From: DALYDD01 sp046049705
GTDB lineage: Bacteria; Patescibacteriota; Minisyncoccia; Phycocordibacterales; CAIZLB01
Length of the DNA stretch: 24,194 nucleotides
Reading direction: 5' to 3'
NCBI GenBank assembly: GCA_046049705.1
Contig: JBJOQZ010000053.1
Location: forward strand, 1-24,194
Part shown: positions 1 to 7,035 of the stretch, piece after piece
How the letters are laid out: each line of letters starts with the position of its first letter
Position numbering within the stretch: the first letter of the stretch is position 1
The notes under the pieces: generated by a model
The model's input: only the letters and a program-made list of their open reading frames with translations
Told to the model about the DNA's origin: nothing
Databases searched by the model: none
Made by a program: the position numbers and the translations under genes

Positions 1-748
1 AAAAGTGCAATCAAGATAGATGCAAGTCCAATACCTGCGACAAGTCCAACAAATGAACCTCTTGTCCCTGTATTGAAGAGTACAACGAGATTAAATATAC
101 CAATGAGACCATATATAAGAAGACTTACCATTGCCCTTCTGTAGGATGACTGACTTTCCAATTCAATCTTCGGACAATAAAGTACAAACAAATGAATACT
201 GAGATAAGTGCATATACCCCGAGATAACTTGAATTACCTAGATTTCCAAAAATACGATATCCGATACTATTTGGATCAGAATAAAAATCTTTAAATGCAT
301 CAAGACCAACAATGACACTCATTCCGAGTGAGGCACGGAAAAACCATTTCCACCATCCCGCATGATATTTCATCACTGCACCTGCGGCTAAAAAGAAAAC
401 ACCAAGATGTAAGAAGAGAACATATCCTTCCATACGTTCATAATTACTCCAGAAACTTCGAAGAGGATCAACTGAGCCAATCGTCGAGATTCCTAGTATC
501 AACATAAAAACACCAACGGCAATAGAAATGATACTTTTCTTTGGCCAAACTGATCGATCAAAAAATGCATGCAGCAAGTAAGCCCCGAGTAAAAGCTCTA
601 CGATAATTCGAAAATAAAAGGCCTTCCCTGTGATAAATGGGAAGAAAAATGAGCTTATCATCACAAATGGAGTGACCACTGTAAGGATAACTAATATCGG
701 ATTGAGTTGCCCAAAAAAACTTGTAATGGATTTTGATGTTTCTTTCAT
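1..748 (-). pseudogene. O-antigen ligase/polymerase (Wzy/WaaL-like), frameshifted, 3' end outside window
   Basis: Integral membrane protein that would polymerise or ligate lipid-linked glycan on the outer face. The first frame (748 to the TAA at 125-127) encodes 207 residues with several membrane helices and a GNLGNSSYLGVYALI segment typical of this family. After the TAA the protein resumes in another frame from about 128 to the window edge, with helices around LIGIFNLVVLF and the family-like TGTRGSFVGL motif. One missing base near 126 would join both frames as W-Y-S-L-L. An ATG at 131-129 overlaps the stop as ATGGTAA, so reinitiation making two polypeptides is an alternative to a dead gene. 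The start ATG (748-746) lies 9 nt after an extended -10 element. The family call is fairly secure; functional status is not, and a sequencing error cannot be excluded. Confidence 0.72.
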
Positions 749-757
749 ATACAGGAA

Positions 758-766
758 AGTATACCA
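758..766 (-). promoter_or_regulatory. Extended -10 promoter of the ligase gene
   Basis: On the minus strand the sequence reads TGGTATACT, a TGn extension plus a TATACT hexamer, with 9 nt to the ATG at 748. The transcript would start 2-3 nt before the ATG, so it would be leaderless or nearly so. No convincing -35 is seen, as expected for extended -10 promoters. Confidence 0.5.
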
Positions 767-836
767 GAAAGTGACTAGAATACATTGCCCTCTAAAACAC
801 TAATTCTGTCGAGTCGCTTTTTGGCCCATACATATA

Positions 837-842
837 TATAAT
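837..842 (+). promoter_or_regulatory. -10 element (TATAAT) for the GDP-mannose epimerase gene
   Basis: A perfect TATAAT lies in an AT-rich stretch between divergent genes, 21 nt before the ATG at 864. No clear -35 is seen. An AAGGA at 845-849 is 14 nt from the ATG, which is too far for a good ribosome binding site, and the predicted transcript would start at about 849. Confidence 0.45.
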
Positions 843-863
843 ATAAGGACAATAATTTAATTA

Positions 864-1844
864 ATGACCATTATGCAAAAACAAGCCCTTGTCTGTGGTG
901 CCGGAGGTTTCATCGGTAGCCATCTCGTTAAAAGACTTAAATCTGAAGGATACTGGGTCCGTGGAGTAGATCTCAAGAACCCTGATTTTGGAGCCTCAGC
1001 AGCCGATGAATTTATTATCGGTGATCTTCGTGAACAATCAGTCTGTAAATCAGTACTTGATAGACCTTTTGACGAAGTGTACCAACTTGCAGCAGATATG
1101 GGTGGTGCGGGATATATTTTTACCGGTGCACATGATGCTGATGTAATGCATAACTCAGCAACTATCAACTTGAACATTGCGCACTACGGCCAACAAGCTG
1201 GAATCAAAAAGATTTTCTACTCTTCTTCTGCTTGTATGTATCCTGCCTATAATCAAGAAGATCCTGAAAACCCTAACTGTAAAGAAGAGTCTGCCTACCC
1301 TGCTGCACCAGATAGTGAATACGGATGGGAAAAATTGTTTAGCGAAAGATTATATCTCGCTTTTAATCGAAATTATGGACTCAATGTTCGCGTAGCTCGA
1401 TTCCACAATATCTTTGGACCTGAGGGTACTTGGAAAGGTGGTAAAGAAAAAGCACCAGCGGCACTATGTCGAAAAGTTGCTGAAGCACAAGAAGGTGGCG
1501 AGATTGAAATCTGGGGAGACGGTAAGCAAACTCGATCGTTTTTGTATATCGATGAATGCCTTGAAGGTGTTCGTCGTCTTATGAATCAAGATGAATTCTT
1601 AGGGCCTGTAAATATTGGTTCTGATGAAATGGTTAGCATTAATCAACTTGCAGAAATGGCTATGGAAATCGCTGGAAAGAAACTTACTATCAAACATATC
1701 GATGGGCCACTCGGTGTACGTGGACGAAATTCTGACAATGCACTTATTAAAGAAAAGCTTGGATGGGCTCCAAATCTACCACTTAAGGAAGGTCTCTCAA
1801 AGACATTTACTTGGATCAAGGATCAAGTTGAGAAGCAGGGCTAG
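864..1844 (+). CDS. GDP-mannose 3,5-epimerase
   Basis: Extended short-chain dehydrogenase/reductase predicted to convert GDP-D-mannose to GDP-L-galactose and GDP-L-gulose in the cytoplasm. The Rossmann motif GAGGFIG is at residues 12-18. The YxxxK pair is Tyr153/Lys157. The acid/base pair of the plant enzyme is present as Cys124 (SSACMYP) and Lys196 (GGKEKAPAA). All four sit at a constant offset of 21 from Arabidopsis GME Tyr174, Lys178, Cys145 and Lys217. GDGKQTRSF, VNIGSDEMVS and GVRGRNSDN are near-identical to the plant family as I know it. Length (326) fits a form without the plant N-terminal extension. The start could be M1 (864) or M4 (873). The flippase follows after 15 nt. GDP-mannose synthesis genes are not in the window. 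This assignment is more specific than a generic NAD-dependent epimerase call. Confidence 0.9.
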   Translation: MTIMQKQALVCGAGGFIGSHLVKRLKSEGYWVRGVDLKNPDFGASAADEFIIGDLREQSVCKSVLDRPFDEVYQLAADMGGAGYIFTGAHDADVMHNSATINLNIAHYGQQAGIKKIFYSSSACMYPAYNQEDPENPNCKEESAYPAAPDSEYGWEKLFSERLYLAFNRNYGLNVRVARFHNIFGPEGTWKGGKEKAPAALCRKVAEAQEGGEIEIWGDGKQTRSFLYIDECLEGVRRLMNQDEFLGPVNIGSDEMVSINQLAEMAMEIAGKKLTIKHIDGPLGVRGRNSDNALIKEKLGWAPNLPLKEGLSKTFTWIKDQVEKQG

Positions 1845-1859
1845 ATAGAGATAAGACAG

Positions 1860-3230
1860 TTGAGTGCACATATATATTGTATGTATTCAGATCAAATAAT
1901 TAAACATGATACAGAAACCACACCACGCGGTGTGGTTTCGCGTCTGTCATTGTTTGTAAAAAAGATATGGAATCATCAAGGTATCCGTAGATATTCTTCA
2001 AATACCTCTTGGTCATTACTGAATCGTATCATTACCACGATCGTCTCATTTGCTGTCACTGCATACATGGTGCGCTACTTAGGGCCAGCAAATTATGGTC
2101 AGCTCAGTTATGCGATCAGCTTTGTTGGCATCTTTGGTATCTTGTCCACACTTGCAATTGATTCAATATTGTACCGTAACCTAATTGAATACAAAGATAA
2201 GCACGCCACATATCTTGGCACTGCACTTGGTATCAAATTATGTGCTGGCATTATTACTTATATTATCACTGTCTCTATTGCCTTTTTTTATCTCCCAAAA
2301 AACGACATATCTCCTTTTTTGATTTTTATAATTGCAAGTACATATATATTCAATGCTTGGAATATCATTGTATACGAGTTTCAATCACATATTAATCAAA
2401 AAACATTATCGATTATCTCTCTTGTGGTATTACTCACATTGAGTGCTCTAAAATTACTCGTAATTGTATTTGATAAAGGGATTATTTATTTTGCCTTTAT
2501 ATTTGCACTTGAGGCAATATTGTACTCAGTAGGCTACATTTTGGTACGTCGCAAAATATATACACCAATATCAACTTGGACGTTTGATGTTTCAATAGCA
2601 TTGAATATGATTACTGAAGCATTGCCATTACTTGTTGCAGGTTCATTTACTCTTATATATTCACGTATTGACCAAGTTATGATTAAACACTTTATCGATA
2701 ATTCATCGGTAGGTATATATGATGCCGCTGTAAGAATTGCAGAGGCATGGCTTACGATTCCAAGTCTTATCGTAGTCTCACTCTTTCCTGCTATCCTTCA
2801 CGCAAAAAAGAATTCTTTCACTTCATACAAAAAACGTACGCTGGCCCTTGCATTATGTATGGGAGGCATCGGTGGTGCTGCATCTTTATTTGTGATGATA
2901 TTTGGCTCTTGGATGATTAAGGTATTGTATGGAAATGCATACCTCACTGGTACTTCTGTACTACATATTTATACCTGGGCAAGTATCTGGACCTCGATTG
3001 GTCTAGTAACCTACTATTACTTACTTTCTGAAAGAAAGACTAAAGTATTATTTTGGAGTTCATGCATAGCCATGATAATAAATGTTGCCCTCAACTTCCT
3101 TTGGATTCCTCAATATGGAATTGTAGGTGCCGCCTGGGCAACATTTTTCTCATACATGGTGGTGGCACTGCCACTACTTACTCTTGTACGTGCCAAGTCA
3201 AATCAAAACCCTACTTCTGAGTTAGCCTAG
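1860..3230 (+). CDS. Wzx-type oligosaccharide flippase (MOP/PST family)
   Basis: Polytopic membrane protein of 456 residues, the usual size for polysaccharide-transport proteins that flip undecaprenyl-linked repeat units across the inner membrane. The N-terminal hallmark is the run from RYSSNTSWSLLNRII through VTAYMVRYLGPANYGQLSYA (about residues 40-81), typical of the Polysacc_synt family. About a dozen or more hydrophobic helices follow. The TTG start at 1860 is weak and has no Shine-Dalgarno site; ATG 1881 or GTG 1931 in the same frame are alternatives, because the first 40 residues are hydrophilic and not part of the family core. It sits 15 nt after the epimerase gene, so it is probably co-transcribed. 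Its 3' end overlaps the convergent HAD gene by 20 nt. A strong hairpin (1914-1939) lies in its first codons. Confidence 0.87.
   Translation: MSAHIYCMYSDQIIKHDTETTPRGVVSRLSLFVKKIWNHQGIRRYSSNTSWSLLNRIITTIVSFAVTAYMVRYLGPANYGQLSYAISFVGIFGILSTLAIDSILYRNLIEYKDKHATYLGTALGIKLCAGIITYIITVSIAFFYLPKNDISPFLIFIIASTYIFNAWNIIVYEFQSHINQKTLSIISLVVLLTLSALKLLVIVFDKGIIYFAFIFALEAILYSVGYILVRRKIYTPISTWTFDVSIALNMITEALPLLVAGSFTLIYSRIDQVMIKHFIDNSSVGIYDAAVRIAEAWLTIPSLIVVSLFPAILHAKKNSFTSYKKRTLALALCMGGIGGAASLFVMIFGSWMIKVLYGNAYLTGTSVLHIYTWASIWTSIGLVTYYYLLSERKTKVLFWSSCIAMIINVALNFLWIPQYGIVGAAWATFFSYMVVALPLLTLVRAKSNQNPTSELA
1914..1939 (+). repeat. Perfect inverted repeat (11-bp stem, 4-nt loop) in the 5' part of the flippase gene
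   Basis: GAAACCACACC and GGTGTGGTTTC are exact reverse complements separated by ACGC. The element lies 54 nt inside the annotated flippase gene and about 70 nt after the epimerase stop. There is no T-run after it, so it is not a canonical intrinsic terminator. Confidence 0.7.
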
Positions 3231-3882
3231 GTTTCAGTTTTCTAATACTAGAGAAATAAGGTATACCAAGAGACTGTGCCACTGCACCATCCCTGTCACT
3301 CCGATCACCTACGATCCAGCAATCAGAGTTCGTCATACCTAATACCTGTATCGCCTTCTCATAACTACGCGTACAAGGTTTTAAAGCATTTATATCTGCA
3401 TCCAAAGCTGATACTTCTACATCAACAGTGATACCAAGTGCTTTTAGTTTTTCAGTAACTGGATAATCTGAGACCATAGCGACTTTAACACCCTTCTGTT
3501 TGAGGATATCTAATACTGCAAACACATCCGCATATGCACTATATCGCATATATCTCAATGGCACTGTATACATCCACATAGTAATAACCCTGCGAACTTC
3601 ACCTGCTGGAATATGTAGTACCTCTGCTGCCCATTGGTACTGTAGATATTCGAGTGACTCTGTCTCACCAAAGTACTCCCCAGCCCGCTTTTCTCTTTCT
3701 TTCCTAAACGCAGAAATAATTTTGACAATTTTAATGTCCTTTAGATGCATCAGAATATGTATACACATATGTAACGCGATACAAATACGCATTCTTAGTG
3801 AAGAATATGTCGTACCATCAACATCAAACAATATAGCCTTTGGTAGCCCTTTTTGATCAATAGCTATTGTTTGCGTATTCAT
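3211..3882 (-). CDS. HAD-superfamily phosphatase
   Basis: Haloacid dehalogenase-type hydrolase of 223 residues from the preferred ATG at 3882; an in-frame TTG at 3903 would add 7 residues. All four HAD motifs are visible: DVDGT with nucleophile Asp20 and acid Asp22, Ser138 (MVSDYP), Lys168 (LKPC) and the metal-binding GDRSDRD at 192-198. A helical cap of about 100 residues lies between motifs I and II (C1 cap). It is the last gene of the minus-strand run and follows the UbiA-type prenyltransferase. In mycobacteria that prenyltransferase makes a 5-phosphorylated polyprenyl ribose that must be dephosphorylated, so a role as that phosphatase is an attractive inference. Phosphoglycolate phosphatase-like activity is the generic alternative. 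The 3' end overlaps the flippase gene by 20 nt. Confidence 0.85.
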   Translation of the reverse strand: MNTQTIAIDQKGLPKAILFDVDGTTYSSLRMRICIALHMCIHILMHLKDIKIVKIISAFRKEREKRAGEYFGETESLEYLQYQWAAEVLHIPAGEVRRVITMWMYTVPLRYMRYSAYADVFAVLDILKQKGVKVAMVSDYPVTEKLKALGITVDVEVSALDADINALKPCTRSYEKAIQVLGMTNSDCWIVGDRSDRDGAVAQSLGIPYFSSIRKLKPRLTQK

Positions 3883-3931
3883 ATACTTGTTGCAGGTTAC
3901 CAATTACTCATTTATGTATATTTATGGATAC

Positions 3932-4012
3932 TTAATTAAATGTTTTTTCCAAGAACCAGTTAAGTGCAGGCCATTCGATGAAAAACATCAGTGTCACGAA
4001 AAAAATTACAAA
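3932..4012 (-). other. In-frame continuation of the UbiA gene past its TGA (ninth membrane helix)
   Basis: After the TGA at 4015-4013 the same frame stays open for 26 codons and ends in TAA (3934-3932). It encodes FVIFFVTLMFFIEWP and then a short amphipathic tail ending in EKTFN. This hydrophobic stretch fits the last transmembrane helix expected of UbiA-family enzymes. It is either read through (suppressed or recoded TGA) or the remnant of a recent nonsense mutation. With it, the gap to the HAD gene is 49 nt, similar to the 56-nt gap upstream of UbiA. Confidence 0.55.
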
Positions 4013-4858
4013 TCACACAAAAAACATATATGCTTTTTGTTCATACAATCTCTCGGGTCGCTGGGCCGGTGAATCTTTAATCATCCCGATGTGTAAATAC
4101 CATGCAAACATAATCGCAAACAACGGAAGTGTGAGCAGGAGCCCAATCTTGTACTTAATCATAAAAATTGCAAAGAAAAATGCAAATGACATTCCGTAAA
4201 ACAAGATAGAGATGATTAGATTGTTTTCAGTATAGTATGCAAAAGATTTTCTATACAAAACAGCAGTACTTCGATCTGTGATTAAGCGTAATTCTGCAAA
4301 TCGTTTTGTGGCCATCAAGAAAGCTCCGGCCATCCAATATGCAATGATTAAACTTGAGGGAGGTAGAATGACACTCGTCACAATCCCCCATCCAAGCAAA
4401 AGCCTGATTGGATTATTTATTGATTCAGAGAGAACATCGAGATATGGTTTATCTTTTGTACGAAAAGGACGGACATTGTACAAAACACCCATCACCAAGA
4501 GCCATATTGAACAGATGAAAAACAAAGTGGATACGAACCAGGCAAGAATCAGTCCAAAAATAGCCAGCGCAATATACTCGACTATCACATATTTGAATTC
4601 AATATGCCCAAGAACAGATGGTCTGTTTTTCTTAAGTGGATGAAATTTATCAAACTCAGCATCAAGCCATTCATTGATGACATAGTTAGCAGATGCAATT
4701 GCACATGTAGAAATAAAGCCGATTATAAGTGGCACAATCAGTGTATGAACCGGTGACCAAGCAACCAAAAAAGCGATGACAAGACCCGGAAGCATGAAAA
4801 TATTTTTAAACCAATGTCCAGGGCGTGCTATGGAAATATAATTCTTAATTGTATTCAT
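4013..4858 (-). CDS. UbiA-family prenyltransferase, DPPR-synthase-like (polyprenyl-phosphate phosphoribosyltransferase)
   Basis: Intramembrane prenyltransferase. The N-terminal signature RPGHWFKN (residues 12-19) is characteristic of the decaprenyl-phosphate phosphoribosyltransferase branch (mycobacterial Rv3806c type). The first Asp-rich motif is Asn62, Asp66, Asp70 within NEWLDAEFDKFHP; the second is KPYLDVLSESINNPIR with Asp141 and Glu145. It would attach 5-phosphoribose from PRPP to a polyprenyl phosphate at the membrane. The ORF ends at a TGA after 281 residues, in the middle of what should be the ninth membrane helix; see the continuation at 3932-4012. Neighbours (HAD phosphatase downstream, GT-C-like protein and SMR-like transporter upstream) fit a lipid-linked pentose pathway. 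UbiA enzymes of quinone or heme pathways are less likely given the RPxHWxKN signature and context. Confidence 0.82.
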   Translation of the reverse strand: MNTIKNYISIARPGHWFKNIFMLPGLVIAFLVAWSPVHTLIVPLIIGFISTCAIASANYVINEWLDAEFDKFHPLKKNRPSVLGHIEFKYVIVEYIALAIFGLILAWFVSTLFFICSIWLLVMGVLYNVRPFRTKDKPYLDVLSESINNPIRLLLGWGIVTSVILPPSSLIIAYWMAGAFLMATKRFAELRLITDRSTAVLYRKSFAYYTENNLIISILFYGMSFAFFFAIFMIKYKIGLLLTLPLFAIMFAWYLHIGMIKDSPAQRPERLYEQKAYMFFV

Positions 4859-4914
4859 ATACTTAATCTTTGTCTATAAAACTGATACACTAAATCGGTC
4901 ACAGTCTTCATATT

Positions 4915-7023
4915 CTATTGCACTTTACTCCTTAAGTCCACGACAAAATTGGTACCATCATCATAAATACGCATATAGTTTTCACCAATAGATATAAGAT
5001 TATCTTGAAAATCAAAGGTATGTTCAGCTTCAGTCCTAATCCAGGCATTCATTGATGGTTGTAGACGATGTCCGTATTCTTCATATGTAAAGTGCGCCTG
5101 ATCCTTGTATGAATAAGCGATAAAGAAAATATTTTGGCTTACAAGGTAATCCGCAAGGGTTTGAGCGCCTTGGAAACATGGCATGCCCGGTGGCAGACTG
5201 GCACCTCCAGGGTAGTCGGCAATAAAAATCTGATTTCTATTAAAGTCCAGTGCATAATTGTCATTTAACCTTACCAAGATAGTCTCACCTACTGGAACTG
5301 ATTCTTGTAGGTTTTTATATTCTATCTTTTTAGACTTATCTAAGAGTGGTTCTGCTTTGATGCTTGCAGAGAGAAATCCAAGTGTTTCTTTTTGAGTTTG
5401 GAAAAATAGTTGCGCCCCTGCACCAAGAAGAAAGCCGAGTATCAGTACAGCTATAGGCAGAGAGACTTTATGTACTGTATGTGCAATGTATGTTGTACCT
5501 GCAATGGTTACACTATCGTTGTCGCTTTTTACAAAACTCGAACTATTACCTAGATTATCTAAATGCTCAAATTGATCTATGTATCGCTTTAACATCTCAG
5601 CGAGCAATATAATCGTGATCGGAAGTAGAAATGCAAATGCATAATGACTAATTGCAAAGCCTGCAGTCAGTATGCCGATCCCTAAAGCAGAACCGACACC
5701 AACAATACCTAATATTGCATAAGGTGATAATTGTCTATCTTTATATGAGCCATATATCCAAATCGCACTCAAAGTAAATAGTGCATACACCAATACATGT
5801 TGAAGACCGTACACGAAGTTCAATACATTTGTAAAAGAGACTTCAGATGTTGGAGTCAGAAACTGCCCTTGTGCCGAACCGTGAAAACCTTTACCGAGCA
5901 ACGGATACAATAAAGTACCTGAAGATGCATATGATACCAGCATATATGGCAGTGCTAATAGAAATACAATTGACACCAACAAGATTGTGTATATGCAGAT
6001 TGTTTTTGTCTTTTGGCTCATACTGTGCCATACACCATAACTCACCGTCTGATGTACCATGTGAGAATCAGATACCTTGTACTGAGAGGTTGTAATACCA
6101 ATTAAAAACGCTAAAGCAAATAGACCTGCGACCGGTATAAATGATGTTTTTAGCACCATCAATCCTGCCATACAAAGTGAAAACAAAACGATGGTAGAGA
6201 TAAGGTTCTGTACCGATCTTTTCTCGCCACCTGTATCACGGATATGGTGAATAAGAAAATAACAAAGCACTGCAAATAAGACACTGCCGGTGTATATAGA
6301 TGTAATATTTGCCATCGGTGCCATGATCAGCACTGGTATATACAACAAAGCAACAATATACTCTTTTTTGAGTTGTATTGATTTCAATATACCCCAGAGC
6401 ACTAATAAAAATAGAAGAAATCCAAATCCGCGATCGGAGAAGTGTAAAAATCTCACATCGCTATATATCAGGAAAATAGAATCGATAAACGCTTTGCCGC
6501 CGAGAGAAGAAACTATTCTTCTCTCACTAAATGGATCGGTTTGCATCGACCCGGTTTGCATCATCTTTTCTGGAAATACAAAATATCCTTGTGTATCATC
6601 GTGTATATTATAGAGATTTGGTGCAACCATACTTACCACTCTCAGTCCGATAAAAGTAATTAAAATAATAATAAAAAATATGTAAACTGGCTTTGTTTTT
6701 ATGCTCAATTTTGCAGAGACAATTTTCTTTTGTGCTGATTCGATTAGACTATACATACCTTGTCTAAAGGTATGTATATATTTTGCAAACACATATACAC
6801 TAAATAATATCCCAACACCAATCAGTGTTGTGATTGCAAAAGAGTCAATCGCTGACAAGAAGTTAAGTGCTCCGCCTACAACAATAATCCATGCAAACCC
6901 TATTCCTGCTTTGATTTCAAAAGGTATTTCAGGAATTTTTACTAGACGACCTATCATAGACCCCCACCCTATACATGAGAGTATGAGTAGAATTCCTAAT
7001 ATAAGGATAATGAAAATCATCAT
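4915..7023 (-). CDS. Large polytopic membrane protein, putative GT-C-type glycosyltransferase
   Basis: 702 residues. Many hydrophobic helices span residues 1 to about 555, followed by a soluble C-terminal part of roughly 145 residues. The first large loop after a helix ending near 133 carries NIHDDTQGYFVFPEKMM (residues 139-155), a paired acidic motif placed as in GT-C enzymes that use polyprenyl-phosphate sugars. The C-terminal part has a distinctive DYPGGASLPPGMPCFQG motif that I associate with uncharacterised bacterial membrane proteins. It lies between the SMR-like transporter and the UbiA prenyltransferase, 12 nt after the former, so transfer of a lipid-linked sugar on the outer face is a reasonable inference. 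No Shine-Dalgarno site is seen. The membrane topology is clear; the GT-C assignment is tentative. Confidence 0.62.
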   Translation of the reverse strand: MMIFIILILGILLILSCIGWGSMIGRLVKIPEIPFEIKAGIGFAWIIVVGGALNFLSAIDSFAITTLIGVGILFSVYVFAKYIHTFRQGMYSLIESAQKKIVSAKLSIKTKPVYIFFIIILITFIGLRVVSMVAPNLYNIHDDTQGYFVFPEKMMQTGSMQTDPFSERRIVSSLGGKAFIDSIFLIYSDVRFLHFSDRGFGFLLFLLVLWGILKSIQLKKEYIVALLYIPVLIMAPMANITSIYTGSVLFAVLCYFLIHHIRDTGGEKRSVQNLISTIVLFSLCMAGLMVLKTSFIPVAGLFALAFLIGITTSQYKVSDSHMVHQTVSYGVWHSMSQKTKTICIYTILLVSIVFLLALPYMLVSYASSGTLLYPLLGKGFHGSAQGQFLTPTSEVSFTNVLNFVYGLQHVLVYALFTLSAIWIYGSYKDRQLSPYAILGIVGVGSALGIGILTAGFAISHYAFAFLLPITIILLAEMLKRYIDQFEHLDNLGNSSSFVKSDNDSVTIAGTTYIAHTVHKVSLPIAVLILGFLLGAGAQLFFQTQKETLGFLSASIKAEPLLDKSKKIEYKNLQESVPVGETILVRLNDNYALDFNRNQIFIADYPGGASLPPGMPCFQGAQTLADYLVSQNIFFIAYSYKDQAHFTYEEYGHRLQPSMNAWIRTEAEHTFDFQDNLISIGENYMRIYDDGTNFVVDLRSKVQ
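6750..6778 (-). repeat. Perfect inverted repeat (12-bp stem, 5-nt loop) within the GT-C-like gene
   Basis: TATACATACCTT and AAGGTATGTATA are exact reverse complements separated by GTCTA on the plus strand. It lies at codons of about residues 82-91 of the membrane protein, early in its message. No T-run follows on either strand in a terminator position. Confidence 0.6.
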
Positions 7024-7035
7024 ATATGTTTTGTA

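Noticed and set aside
831..846. TA-rich run as a microsatellite or phase-variation tract
   Set aside because: The alternating TA run is short and interrupted; it is better explained as the -10 region of the epimerase promoter.
857..1177. 106-codon open frame on the minus strand
   Set aside because: It is antisense to the GDP-mannose epimerase, whose catalytic motifs lie in the plus frame; it has no motif or start signal.
1914..1939. Hairpin as an intrinsic terminator of the epimerase gene
   Set aside because: There is no T-run after the stem, and it lies inside the next open frame about 70 nt past the stop.
3500..3856. 118-codon open frame on the plus strand
   Set aside because: It is antisense to the HAD phosphatase, where all four HAD motifs are intact.
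3932..4858. Genetic code 25 (UGA = glycine) for the whole genome
   Set aside because: Glycine is encoded by normal GGN codons throughout and only one gene shows an in-frame TGA; a code-25 genome would show many. UGA avoidance remains possible, but full reassignment is not supported.
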